Below, one piece after another: positions 10,859 through 21,960 of a stretch of 64,000 nucleotides of DNA. The position numbers were made by a program, and so were the translations under genes. The first letter of the stretch is position 1; each line of letters starts with the position of its first letter. Below the pieces are notes generated by a model. It was given only the letters and a program-made list of their open reading frames with translations, did not search any database and had not been told where the DNA came from. Source of the stretch: Carettochelys insculpta (lineage: Eukaryota; Chordata; Testudines; Carettochelyidae). Location: positions 1,996,001-2,060,000 of the forward strand of contig NC_134138.1 in NCBI RefSeq assembly GCF_033958435.1. The letters are read 5' to 3'.

Positions 10859-12521
10859 GTGCAGGCGGCAGCAGTAACACGCGGCCAGCCTGCACGCCTC
10901 CCTGCAGCCCCAAGACACGCCCCCGCTGCAATAGCCGCCCGCCAGCCCCCCAAGCGACCCCAGAGCACCCCCCACAAGGGGAGCCAGGGCTCCCAGCCTG
11001 GCAGCCAGCCTGGGAAAAGGCAGTGGGTCCCCTCCTGGACGGAGGCCGAGATCCGGGACCTGCTGGGGCTCTGGAGCGAGGAGGAGGTGCTCCAGGTAAT
11101 GGGGAGCAAGAGGCGGAACGCGGATGCATTCGCTCAGCTGGCCGAGGGCCTGGCCGCCCGGGGTCACCCTGCCCGCACTCCTGACCACGTCAGGAGTAAG
11201 GTGAAGGAGCTGCGGCAGGGTTACGCCCGGGCCTGGGACGCAGCCAGACAATCTGGGGCCCCCCCTGCCACTTGCCCCTTTTACAGGGAGCTCAGGGCCA
11301 TCCTGGGCCCCCGGCACACTTCCTCCCCTCCGGCCACTCTTGATACCTCGGCCGACGAGCCCCAGCAGGCCCCGGAGGCGGAGTCCGCCCTGGAGACAAG
11401 CCCCGCACCCCAGGGGCCCCCCCAGGAGCCCGCCCCTGGGATGCCGGAGGAGGAGGAAGGGGGGGAATCCTCCTCCAGTGACGGGGGGCTCCACATCGCG
11501 CTGCCGTCCCGGAGCTCCAGCAGGGCGTCCGCCCACAGGGTGTCCCCCGACCGTGGGAGTGGACCGTCAGGTATGTACCCCCCCCGGTGCACACCCCCCG
11601 GGGTTGAGGGGCAGGGACAAGAGACATGACCAGGGCCCTCCACATGCCCAGATGACCATGGCCCCAAGGACAGCAGTGGCATGTCCCTCAGAAGAGTGCA
11701 GCAGCCCCTGCCCCACAGCAGGACAGAGCCACGCCCCATCCCTGGGGATGGGGGGAGCAGAACCTAGGGTCCCCCGTGGGAGGGGGACACCCATCAGCAG
11801 CAGCAGCATCTCCCGGGGACAGGGATGAGGAACCAGCAGCAGAGGGGTGGGGGGACAAGGGCCATGGGTCAGGGCCCACACTAATGGCTGTCTCCACTCT
11901 TCTTCCCCCCTGTGTGCCGCAGCTGCACCATCGGAGGGCCCGGAGAGCGCCAGCAAGGTGTCCGTCGTCCTGGAGAGCCCACCGGGGCCATCCCAGCAGG
12001 CCAGCCCCTCGGCAGAGCACCAACCAGCCCCAGGACGGGGCCGACGGCGGAGCCACCAGAGGACGGCCACGGACCCCCAGCTGCTCGCCACCCTCCACCG
12101 TCAGCTGGAGGTGTCAGAGCAGCGCCTGCGGGTGGAGGAGTGGCGGCTAGAGCTCCAACAGTGAGCACTGGCCTGGCTCCAGGAGGCTTGGGGGGCCTTC
12201 ATGCGCACCTTTGAGCACATAGCGCAACACCTGGCCCCACCCGCCACGCCAAGTGCCTCTCCGCCTGCCGTCACTCCACCGTCTGCCACCTGGGGCCTGC
12301 CGCCAAGGGGGACCTGGGGCCTGCAGACACCGGCCGGCCGTATCTGCCGGTTCTCCTGGCCCCCACCCAGCCTCTCCCAGGGCTCCGGCCGAGGCGAGGG
12401 TCGCGCCCTCCAACACCGGGCTCTGGACATTAGGGTGCGGGGCCGAGGATGTGCCCCCCCCCTTTGTACATATCCCCCATTTGTATATAGTTTGTGTTGG
12501 ACCCCTGTTCTGTTCTGCTAG
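10859..12521 (+). pseudogene. Harbinger Myb/SANT-like DNA-binding protein, one nonsense codon
   Basis: Exon 1 is 10859-11570 and exon 2 starts at 11923. The intron has a GTATGT donor and a GCCGCAG acceptor, and the frame carries across (phase 1). The product has a basic, proline-rich N-terminus. A Myb/SANT-like domain at about residues 57-150 contains W60, the segment RDLLGLW and FYRELRAIL. Then comes an acidic low-complexity stretch and a coiled-coil-like C-terminus around LLATLHRQLEVSEQRL. A TGA at 12162-12164 stops it at 317 residues, but the same frame stays open to 12521 and begins WLQEAWGAFMRTFEHIAQHL, which extends the helical C-terminus. The stop therefore looks like a recent mutation. 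In this family the protein binds transposon ends and brings in the transposase. Confidence 0.8.
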
Positions 12522-12736
12522 CTGCCCCCCCATGTAAATAGTTCCTCCCTTTTTTTCTATGTTATTAATAAGAGGTTGCACTGTTTGGTTTGAAACAACA
12601 TTTCCATTTATTTCCAAGAAAAGTTGGTGGGGGGGGTGCTCTCGGGTGCTCTGTGGTGTGGGCGTGGGGGCAGGGAGTGTTGTGGAAGATGGGGGCGTGC
12701 AGTGGGTGGCTCACCCGCAGCTGGCCCTGCCAGCGT

Positions 12737-13985
12737 TCACCCCGCGGCCTGGTCGAAATGGGCCCGCAGGGCCTCCCGGACCCGGATCCCCTCAGGGTCA
12801 ACCTGGCGACTGGGGGCAGCGGGTGGCTGCACGTCGGCCCTGCTGGCCTCCACAGCCCAGCCCTGGAAGAAGGCCTCCCCCTTGCTCTCCACCAGGTTGT
12901 GGAGGGCGCTGCATGTGCCCACAACCTGGGGGATGTTGGTGGGGCCTGCATCCAGGCAGGTGAGGAGACACCTCCAGCGCCCTTTGAGGCGGCCGAAAGT
13001 GCACTCGACCACCTGGCACGCGTGGTTCAAGCGCGTGTTGAAGCGCTCCTGGCTGGCTGACAGGTGGCCCTTGTACGGGTGCATGAGCCAGGGCCGGAGG
13101 GGGTACGCCACGTCTGCGATGACGCAGAGGGGCATGGTGGTGTCCCCCACAGGGATCTCCCGCTGGGGGATGTAGGTCCCTGCCTCCAGCCGGCGGCACA
13201 GGCCCGAATTTCTGAACACCCGGGCGTCGTGGGTGCTGCCAGGCCAGCCAACATAAATGTCCAGGAAGCAGCCCCGGCTGTCCAGCAAGGCCTGGAGGAC
13301 CACCGAATTGTATCCCTTCCTATTGAGGAAGCGTCCTCCGCTGTGCTCCGGGGCACGGATGGGGATATGGGTCCCATCCAGAGCCCCAAAGCAATTTGGG
13401 AAGCCCAGGCTGGCAAACCCCGCGATGGCGGCATCCGGGTCCCCAAGCCGCACGAGCCTGCAGAGGATCAGGGCGTTGATTGCGCGGACGACCTGCAGGG
13501 GAAGGACATGGGAGAGCACCAGTGAGGGGTGTGCAGGGTGTGTCTGGCCCTCCGCCCCCGGGCTCCCCCCCCCAGGGCTCCCCCCCTCCAGGGCTCCCCC
13601 CGGGTTCCCCCACCCCAGGGCTCCCCCAGGGCTTCCCCCCCCTGGGTCCTCTTACCTCCATGAGGACAGCCCCGATGGTGGCCTTTCCCACGCCGAACTG
13701 CTGCCCCATGGATCGGTAGCTCTCTGGAGTGGCCAGCTTCCAGACAGCGGTGCCGACCCGTTTCTCGACCATGAGGGCACATCGCATGGCGGTGTCCTGG
13801 TGCCGTAAGGCAGGGGTGAGCCACTGGCACAGCTCCAGGAATGTCTGCTGGCTCATGCGGAAATTCTGGAGCCAGCGGTTGTTGTCCCACTCGCCAAGCA
13901 CCAGCTGCTCCCTCCAGTCCTTGCTCGTGGGGTAGCTCCACAGCTGGCGGCGTATGAGGCGGGGGGCGGGTGTGGAGGGCACCAA
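12737..13985 (-). CDS. PIF/Harbinger DDE transposase (spliced)
   Basis: Exon 1 is 13985-13656 (110 codons). The intron is 13655-13493 with a GTAAG donor and a CCCCTGCAG acceptor. Exon 2 is 13492-12737. Phase is preserved, giving 361 residues. An N-terminal helical region contains WREQLVLGEWDNNRW and a helix-turn-helix-like part ends at YRSMGQQFGVGKATI. The DDE nuclease has D149 in GALDGTHIPI, D199 in GSTHDARVF and E273 in VECTFGRLKGRW, so all three catalytic residues are present. The likely original start lies upstream at 14161 (a polyglutamine-bearing segment, 14161 to about 13990) but is one frame off, so an indel near 13990-14010 separates them. The M at 13985 would bypass this. It would excise and insert the element together with the Myb-like protein. 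Confidence 0.85.
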
Positions 13986-14113
13986 GGCGTGGGGCTGCTT
14001 CCTCCTCCCCTGAGGGCAGCTCCTCTTTCACAAATAAAAGGTGCTCAGCTGCCTCCTGCATGGCACTGAGCAGGGCGAGCACGGCTCCTGCAGGGGCAGG
14101 TGTGTGGACCTCT

Positions 14114-14115
<2 letters not shown>

Positions 14116-14154
<39 letters not shown>
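14116..14154 (+). repeat. (CTG)13 triplet repeat
   Basis: Thirteen uninterrupted CTG units, which read as polyglutamine in the N-terminal segment of the Harbinger transposase on the minus strand. Shorter CTG runs at 14858 and 29700 sit in the MITE copies. Confidence 0.9.
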
Positions 14155-14155
<1 letters not shown>

Positions 14156-14522
14156 GAGTCCATACTGCTTCGACGAGGTGTGCGTGATTGTGGCTCCGCA
14201 GACCGCGTGCTGTGCAGGCTGAGTGTGTCTGGGAGGGGCCCTTTAAGGGAGCGGCTAGCTGTTGCCCCAGAAGTGCTAGTCCACCCTGTGACCCTGTCTG
14301 CAGCTGTGCCTGGCACCCTTATTTCGATGTGGGCTGCTTTGGCGTGTAGACGCTCCCCTGCAGCGCCTACTTTGAAGTAGTGCTGCCCAACATCGACATT
14401 GAATGTCGACGGCACCAGCCCTGGAGGACGTGTAGACGCTATTCATCAAAATAGCTTATTTCGATTTCGCTACATCGAAATAAACTATTTCGATGTAGCA
14501 TCCCCGTGTAGGCGTAGCTAGA

Positions 14523-15210
14523 GGGTGCATCTACACGAGCTGGCTTCTTTGAAGTCGCTGGCACAACGTTGAAATAGCACGCGTTCCATCTACACGTGCT
14601 GTGTGCTATTTTGATGTTGAAATCAACATTAGGTGCTGAGACATCGAAATTGCTATTCCCATCCGAAGACGGGAATAGCACCCTACTTTGACGTTCAACG
14701 TCGAAGTAGGGTGTGTGTAGACGATCCGCGTCTTGCTACTTTGAAATAGTGGGGTCCTGCATGGCGGCCATCAGCTGAGGGGTTGAGAGACGCTCTGTCC
14801 AGCCCCTGCGGGGCTCTATGGTCACCGTGTGCAGCAGCCCTTAGCCCAGGGCTTCTGGCTGCTGCTGCTGCAGATGGGGGTCCATGCTGCATGCACAGGG
14901 TCTGCAACCAGTTGTCGGCTCTGTAGATCTCGTGCTGTGCAGGGCAAGTGTGTTTGGGAAGGGCCCTCTAAGGGAGCTGCGTGGGGCTTCGCTGGCCCCT
15001 TATTTCGACAAAGAGCGCTTGTGTGTGTGGACGCTCCTCATTTCCTTCCAGGGCGGCTCCTTTCGATGTTCCCCGTCGCTACTTCAATGTTGAACGTCAA
15101 TGGCACCAGCCCTGGAGGACGTGTAGACGATACGCGTCGACGTAGCCTACGTCGATGTCCTAACTTCGACATCAGCTACTGCGACGTAGTGCGCTAGTGT
15201 AGACACAGCC
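14523..15210. mobile_element. Harbinger MITE directly abutting the autonomous copy
   Basis: 688 bp beginning GGGTGCATCTACACGAG and ending in a sequence whose complement is GGCTGTGTCTACACTAG. It shares the ends and TTCGAA-rich subterminal words with the copy at 10496 and with the MITE at 29363. The triplets AGA (14520-14522) and GGA (15211-15213) flank it. The autonomous element's right flank is also this same AGA, so the MITE entered the target triplet of its neighbour or vice versa. No genes remain. Confidence 0.85.
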
Positions 15211-15213
15211 GGA

Positions 15214-15804
15214 GTGGCAGCTGAGGCCAGACAGCACTGAAATCATAGAGTGCTGGTGCAGGATGATCCCCCAGTGGGTGCTGGCAGGCGACCAGTAGGA
15301 GGAGTGTGGACAACGGCAGGCGGCCAGTAGGAGGAGTAGCCAGCGGCCAGCAGGTGGCAATCAGTGGGATGCTGCAGGCAAGTGCACAGCTAGTACTGCC
15401 CTGGTGATGTGTCTGTGGGCTCTGGGTCTGGGACTGCACCGCGAGAGGTTCACCCTGTAACTGTGTGTGGGGTAAAGGACAAAGAGCCCCAGCAAGAGAC
15501 TTGGTTCGATAGCGTCTGGGGATGGGATCTTGTTAAGGGGTTTGTCTCCCCATTGCTTAGATACTCTGCACCTGTCACCGTAAGCTTGGGGCAGGTTATT
15601 GTCATTAAACGAGCTGTTTCTGCCTTAGACTCTGTGCTTGCGAGGGGGGGAGAACCGCCTTACGGGCACCCAGCAAGTGGGGTGAGATTGTCCCAGGCCA
15701 CTGGGTGGGGGCTCGACCTGTTTGGTTGTATCCTTGACAGGAAACCCCCCAGGAGCTGAGCCAGGCCCTTCTGGCAGGCACCTGGCATTAACAGAAGGGT
15801 TACG
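15214..15804 (+). repeat. 5' LTR, second part
   Basis: Continues the LTR after the Harbinger insertions and matches 21272-22452 of the 3' LTR apart from that copy's minisatellite. It ends GGTTACG, where the partner has GGTTACA. Confidence 0.8.
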
Positions 15805-15808
15805 TAAG

Positions 15809-15826
15809 TGGGGGCTCGTCCGGGAT
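15809..15826 (+). promoter_or_regulatory. primer-binding site, tRNA-Pro type
   Basis: Reads TGGGGGCTCGTCCGGGAT, identical to the classical primer site complementary to the 3' end of tRNA-Pro. It lies 4 bases after the 5' LTR, where minus-strand DNA synthesis would start. Confidence 0.85.
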
Positions 15827-15924
15827 GTCTTTTGCTGGGCAGTACCCTCACAAGCACATCTCTATATACCATTGTGAGAAGCAGTTCTGTTGCTGCAGGA
15901 TAAGTTAGAGTTTATACCACGGCT

Positions 15925-17386
15925 GGCCGTATGCTGGACACTGGTGTGAGGAGTTGAGTGTCGATCCTAGGAATTGTCTGTTAGTTTTAGGGGTACCTGA
16001 GGGTAGGGAAGATGGCCCAGTTGCGGCCCTTCTAACAAAAGCCATTGATTCTCTAACGAGGTGTCGCATACAGGGGCTGTAGACCTCGAGTAGAGGACAA
16101 AGCCTTTGTGGTGCTATGTGAACTGCCAGTGGCTGTGGACTCTTTGCAGATCCCAAGTGAGATAAAGACTCCCACTGGCACATTGGAAGTTGTGATTGCC
16201 AAGGCCCTTGCGAGGGGCCCCGGCTCACATGCCGGGTATGAGGAGAAGATGACAGCCTTCTTGGCACAGGAAGGAAAGACAAGGGCAGATGTGTGAGTCT
16301 ACTGAGTGCTGAACCATCGGCCCCTGGCCCTTCTACTGATCTATGGGCCAAAGCTTTGGGACAAGAGTTGGAGAAGGTCCTGCGACCTCATCATGAGTCC
16401 AGTTCATACCGTAAGTTACGCTTATTTTCTGGAGGTGCGGTCCCAGTACCAGGGGAAGAAGCGTTTGAACCCTGGTTAGAACATACCACTGAAATGCTCC
16501 GGGAGTGGGCAGTACCTGAAGCCGAGAAGAGAAGGCAACTGACAGAGAGTCTCCGGGGCCCCACACTGGATGTCATTCGCACGGTGAAGCTGGGGAATCC
16601 GGAGGCGAGTGCAAATGACTGCTTAGAAGCTCTCAATGATGCTTCTGGGAGGACCGAAGATTCGGAGGAAGTTTATTGCAAGTTCCTAAACACCAGACAG
16701 CAGAGGGGCGAGAAGTTGTGAACATATGTTCAGAGGTTGGAGAAACTCCTGCAGAAAGTTGTCTTGCATGGAGCCATCACAGCAGAGCAAATGGATCGAA
16801 CTCGAGTGTCCCAGATTGTGAGGGGAGCGCAATGCCAGCACCCAGTCCTACTCCACCTTCGGTTAAGGGAACGACTGGCGACCCCACCCAGCTATTCGCG
16901 ACTGATTAGAGAGATCCGAGAAGAGGAAGAAGGGCAGGCCACCAGTGAGAGCGGGGACACTCAACCATCCAAGCATGGCGGTACAGCCCTCTCGCAACCC
17001 CCCAAAACAGTGGAGAGGAGCTCGCCCACCAAATGCAAGACCTGATGGTGCAGGTGGACGAATTGAGGGGTGCTGTAGGTTCAGCCCAGACATCAGGGAG
17101 TGGTGAACAGCCAGCAGCAGTGGTCCATAAAACCAGGCTCAGGACCACTACTTCTACAGGTCGGCCAAGTGTAGGATCATTCTTCTGCTACAAATGTGGT
17201 CAGGAAGGACACACTGCCGCAAGATGTCGAAATAAAGAAAATCCAACACTGGTGTACCAAAAGCTGAGGGTCACCTGGGAAAAGTCAGGACACGGCTACA
17301 GGGTTTGGGAAAGGAGCCACCTACATCCTTGGGAATTGAAGGCTCCCCTAGAAGAGACAGACCCACGGCATTTCCACAAGGACTAA
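15925..17386 (+). pseudogene. PNMA-type gag with CCHC zinc knuckle
   Basis: The region translates in several frames. An N-terminal part (about 15930-16290) contains a recognisable NCLLVLGVPEG and resembles the RRM-like start of PNMA proteins. From 16293 a 142-codon frame contains PGEEAFEPWLEHTTEML and LTESLRGPTLDVI, the capsid hallmark of the PNMA (paraneoplastic Ma) family. A TGA at 16719-16721 interrupts it and the same frame resumes to 17045. A further frame (17033-17386) carries the nucleocapsid knuckle CYKCGQEGHTAARC. PNMA genes are known domesticated Ty3/Gypsy gags; this is a gag of that type still inside an LTR element. At least two frame changes and one stop make it non-functional. 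Confidence 0.75.
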
Positions 17387-18168
17387 GAGGGCCGAGAGCA
17401 GAAGTCAGTGTTAAAATAGAAGGGGTGGAATGTAGAGCCGTACTTGACACAGGATCTCAAGTGACGATCATATTCCAGTCATTCTATCAGCAAAGGCTTG
17501 GGCACCTGCCTATCCATCCACTGACGGGTCTCAGCCTGTGTGGACTCAGCATGAATGAATAGCCCTATGCGGGGTATATCATCGTGCACCTAGAGTTCCC
17601 GGAAGAAGTGGCGGGGGTAAGAGAGGAGGTGGACACAGCTGCCTTAATATGCCCCGACCCCAAGGGGATCTCTGATGTGTCTGTACTAATAGGGACCAAC
17701 TCCAGTCTCTTTAAAGTACTGGCAGAATACTGCAGACGATGAGCCGAGGACCAACACCTGAGCACCCTGATGATTCCTGCACTTTGTGCTGAAGCCTACA
17801 AGAAAACTGAGGATGTTAAACAGGAGTCGCCTGAACTACCAATGGGTACCCTGAGGTATGCGGGCACAACTCCCGTAGCAGTGCCTGCAAGGACAGAGCA
17901 AGAGGTGTTTACCAGGAGTACCTGGCTAAAGAGCAGCGGAGAGACTCTAGCTATGGTAGAGCAACCAGCTGGCGGAGGCCTCCTTGAACGAGTGCTGGTT
18001 CCCAGTGGAGTCATAGCCTTACCCGCTGAAGCCCAGGAAGAGGTGACTATACTGATTGCTAATGAGACGAGTCATGATATAGTTGTAAAGCGAGGGCAAA
18101 AGATAGCAGACCTGTTTGAGCCCGAAGCAGTGGTAAGGCCCCAGTGTGGTACTGCGGCCCAACGATAG
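17305..18168 (+). pseudogene. retroelement aspartic protease region
   Basis: The frame from 17305 contains VLDTGSQVTIIF, the catalytic D-T-G of retropepsins, and ends at 17562. A second frame (17770-18168) holds the dUTPase-like or linker stretch before the RT, with LIANETSHDIVVKRGQKIADL. The two are separated by stops. It would have cleaved the polyprotein. Confidence 0.7.
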
Positions 18169-19739
18169 ATCCAGAAAAATTTGACTTTGGAGATTCACCA
18201 CTGTCCGAGGAGAGGAAGACGTGGTTAAGGGAGAAGCTTTGCAAGAGACCAAAGGTATTCTCACGGCACGAGTGGGATGTGGGATGTGCAAAAGGAGTCG
18301 AGCATAACATCAGGCTGCATGATTCTCGACCCTTCCAGGAGAGATCTAGGAAGATCGCCCTTTCTGAGATGGAGATGTGCGACAGCATCTTCAGGAGCTG
18401 GCAGAGAATGGCATCATTACAGAGTCCCGCAGCCCATACGCTTCACCCACTGTGCTGGTGCAAAAAAAATGGGAAAATTTGGATGCGTATTGACTACCGC
18501 ACCCTAAACAGCCGTACTGTGATTGACCAGTACACTATTGCACAGATCCAAGACGCCTTAGACTGCCTGCTAGGAAGCCAGTGGTTTTCAGTTTTAGACC
18601 TTCAAAGTGGATATTATCAGATTCCTCTGGGAGCAGAAGATAAAGAGAAGACAGCCTTCATCTGCCCATTAGGGTTCTACCAGTTTGAACACATGCCTCA
18701 GGGGATTTCTGGGGCACCAGGCACATTCCAGCATCTTATGGAGAAAGTTGTGGGAGACATGAACCTACTGCAAGTCTTGGTTTATTTGGATGACCTGATC
18801 GTAATCGGAAGAACATTGGAGGAGCATGAAGAAAGACTTCTTAAGGTTGAAACCAGTCTACTTAAGGTCTACTTAAGAAAGACCAGTTGGAGGCCTATGG
18901 GTTGAAACTTTCTATCGACAAATGCCAGTTCTGTGGAACTCAGTGAAGTATGTGGGTCACATTGTGTCCCAGGAAGGTGTGAGTACTGATCCAGACAAAA
19001 TAGGAACTTGTTACATGGCCACGTCCCAACTATTACTGGGAGCTTAAACCTTTCTAGGATTTAGTGGATACTACTGTAGGTTTGTGAAGAATTATGATAC
19101 CATTGTCAAGCCTTTGAATGATCTCACTCGCAGATACCTGCTCAACAAGAGCAAGACTAAGGGGGGCCCTCAAGACTTCCAGAGCAGAAGCACCGTGGTC
19201 CTCTAGAGCCTTTTGGATCACCGTGGGATGAGAGGTGTGAGAAAGCTTTTCAAGGGATCATTAACTGCCTAACTCATGCTCCAGTCCTAGTGTTTGCCAA
19301 CCCAAACAAACCCTTTATTTTACATACGGATGCCAGTTTGGAAGGGTTAGGGGCGCTTTTATACCAAGACGTGGACGGCAAACATAGACCTGTGACCTTT
19401 GCCAGCCAAGGATTGTCTGGCAGTGAGACCCGTTACCCCATCCAGAAGCTGGAGTTCTTGGCCTTGAAGTTGGCCATCACTGAGAAGTTTCGTGACTACC
19501 TGTATGGTGCCAAGTTCCAAGTACGGACAGACAACAATCCATTGGCGTATATAACGACAAGTGCTAAGCTGGACACTACTGGGCAGAGATGGGTAGCTGC
19601 CCAGGACATCCCAGTCTGTGAGCAAGAGACACGAGGGCTGATACGGGTAGAAAGGGAGTCCCTGAGTGAAAACCCCTTATCCCTACCTTCAGAAGAGGAT
19701 CCCACAGCCCCTGTTATCCCCATCCTCAATAGGCGATAG
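18144..19739 (+). pseudogene. Ty3/Gypsy reverse transcriptase and RNase H, broken
   Basis: The RT frame 18144-18905 has the RIDYRTLN block, SVLDLQSGYYQIPL, FEHMPQGISGAPGTFQ and the catalytic YLDD at about 18787-18798. It is followed by stops and damage (18906-19289). RNase H resumes at 19290 with ILHTDASLEGLGALL and VRTDNNPLAY and ends at 19739. No integrase HHCC or DDE follows, so it appears deleted before the polypurine tract. This part would have copied the element RNA. Confidence 0.8.
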
Positions 19740-20372
19740 AGTCATAAAGCCTGTAAATAGATTAACTTACGAGGCACCTGGCGTAGTTGGGGAGGATGTA
19801 ATACATCTGGCACACAGACTTGTGGAAGCCATGGTGAGCTTTCTCAGGCCATTCGAGGGGAATTCATGTGGATGTTATTCTCGAAAGTGTGATTTGCTGA
19901 GATGTCAAATTCTCGGCTGGGGGGAGGATGTAAGGAATGTGGCAGCAGGAACGAAACGCTGCTGAAGGCTGGGAGGAATGTGTCTCCCAGAGATCATTTG
20001 CATGAGAATGCAAAGGTGTGTGTGTGTGATACCTTTCAGGCAAAGCCTAATGGGTAGCAAGTCAGCCATGAGATTTTGTCTATTGTAAACACATTGTTGT
20101 AAAATCACAATTTATGCTGACACTCAGTGTGGGAGTTGTGGGATCTCACCAATGCTGTGGGTTGTTGTGGGGGACAGGGCAGTCGCCACAGCTGCATAAG
20201 ACATTGATTACACAGGGCTCCCTGGTTAAAGCATTGTAAGAGAGGAGGGGTATGGGCACTAGTTGAGCAGCTTGCTGAGTGCTTTGGCCATGCCTATGCC
20301 TTGGTGATATAACTATAAGCCTGGTTTGACTAGCCCTCCCCACCTGTTGAAAGCTAGAGCTAGGCTTTTCAT

Positions 20373-21231
20373 TCAAATTACACGTACAACATGATGGGGT
20401 CAAATTTAGCTACGACAGATCAGGAAAGGGATCTTGGAGTTATAGTGGATAGTTCTCTGAAGACATCCACGCAGTGTGCAGCGGCAGTTAGTAAGGCAAA
20501 TAGGATGTTAGGAATTATTAAAAAAGGGATCGATAATAAGACAAAAGATATCATACTTCCCCTATATAAAACTATGGTACGCCCACATCTCGAGTACTGC
20601 GTGCAGATGTGGTCTCCTCACCTCAAAAAAGATATATTGGCATTAGAAAAGGTTCAGAAAAGGGCGACTAAGATGATTAGGGGTTTGGAACGGGTCCCAT
20701 ATGGGGAGAGGCTAGAGAGACTGGGACTTTTCAGTCTGGAAAAGAGGCGATTGAGGGGCGATATGATAGAGGTATATAAAATCATGAATGGTGTGGAGAA
20801 AGTGAACGTAGAAAAATTATTTACCTTTTCCCATAATACAAGAACTAGGGGACACCAAATGAAATTGATGGGTAGTAGGTTCAAAACTAATAAAAGGAAA
20901 TTGTTCTTCACACAGCGCACAGTCAACCTGTGGAACTCCTTGCCGGAGGAGGCTGTGAGGGCCAGGACTCTATTAGGGTTTAAAAAAGAGCTTGATAAAT
21001 TTTTGCAGGTTAGGTCCATAAATGGCTATTAGCCAGGGATAAAGTATGGTGCCCTGGCCTTCAGAACAAGGGCAGGAGCTGGATGACAGGAGATAAATCA
21101 CTTGATCATTGTCTTCTGTTCTCCTTCTCTGGGGCACCTGGCTTTGGCCACTGTCGGCAGACGGGATATTGGGCTGGATGGACCTTTGGTCTGACCCAGT
21201 ATGGCCATGCTTATGTTCTTATGTTCTTATG
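20373..21231 (+). mobile_element. CR1 LINE, 5'-truncated
   Basis: An open frame of 213 codons (20391-21032) is the C-terminal end of CR1 ORF2, with [27 protein letters not shown] and [10 protein letters not shown]. The 3' UTR ends in TTCTTATG-type repeats. It is flanked by TTTCAT (20367-20372 and 21232-21237). It has no RT catalytic core and is inactive. Confidence 0.85.
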
Positions 21232-21359
21232 TTTCATGAAACTCCCCACTGAAGCTATTAAGAGCTGAAATCACAGAGTGGCAGCTGAGGCCATGCACAG
21301 CTGAAATCACAGGGTCCTGCCTCAGGGTGATCCCCCAGCGTATGCTGGCGGGTGGCTGG

Positions 21360-21960
21360 TAGGAGGAGTGGTAGATGACAGTGACAGGCGGGTGGCCGGT
21401 AAGGGAGCAGTGGCAGACGGTGCGACCGGCGGGTGGCTGGTAAGAGAGCAGTGGCGGACGATGGCGGGCGGCCAGTAGGAGGAGCAGCGGATGGTGCGAC
21501 CCGCGGCCGGCCGGTAAGAGAGCAGTGGCGGATGATGGTGGGCGGCCAGTAGGAGGAGCAGCGGACGGCGCGACCCGCGGACGGCCAGTAAGAGAGCAGT
21601 GGCGGACGATGGCGGGCAGCCAGTAGGAGGAGCAGCGGACGGCGCAACCGGCGGCCGGCCGGTAAGAGAGCAGTGGCGGACGATGGTGGGCGGCCAGTAG
21701 GAGGAGCAGCGGATGGCGCGACCCATGGCCGGCCGGTAAGAGAGCAGTGGCGGACGATGGTGGGCGGCCAGTAGGAGGAGCAGCGGATGGCGCGACCCAT
21801 GGCCGGCTGGTAAGAGAGCAGTGGCGGACGATGGTGGGTGGCCAGTAGGAGGAGCAGTGGACGGCGCGACCGGCGGACAGCTGGTAAGGGAGCAGTAGAT
21901 GGACGGACAGCGCGACTGGCAGGTGGCCGGTAGGGGAGCAGCAGACAGATGGACGGCACG
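21360..21960. repeat. 74-bp minisatellite inside the 3' LTR
   Basis: The word TAAGAGAGCA recurs at 21441, 21515, 21589, 21663, 21737 and 21811, exactly 74 bp apart, with degenerate units on both sides. The 5' LTR has only about one unit (near 15290-15340). Because 74 is not a multiple of 3, the long open frames across it are not coding. Confidence 0.9.

Larger units (their letters stand above)
10496..14519. mobile_element. autonomous-type PIF/Harbinger DNA transposon with two genes
   Basis: The ends are imperfect inverted repeats (start AGCTGCATCTACATG; the end reads AGCTACGCCTACACG on the minus strand). The 3-bp duplication AGA lies on each side (10493-10495 and 14520-14522), as is usual for PIF/Harbinger. 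Inside are convergent genes: a Myb/SANT-like DNA-binding protein on the plus strand and a DDE transposase on the minus strand. Both are spliced, and this pair defines autonomous Harbinger elements. Subterminal DNA is packed with TTCGAA-type words. It carries one nonsense codon in the Myb gene and one frame break near the transposase N-terminus, so it is only lightly decayed. Confidence 0.9.

Noticed and set aside
10859..13985. Harbinger genes as possible domesticated host genes (HARBI1/NAIF1-like)
   Set aside because: They sit inside clear inverted ends with a target triplet and have lesions, so they belong to a transposon copy.
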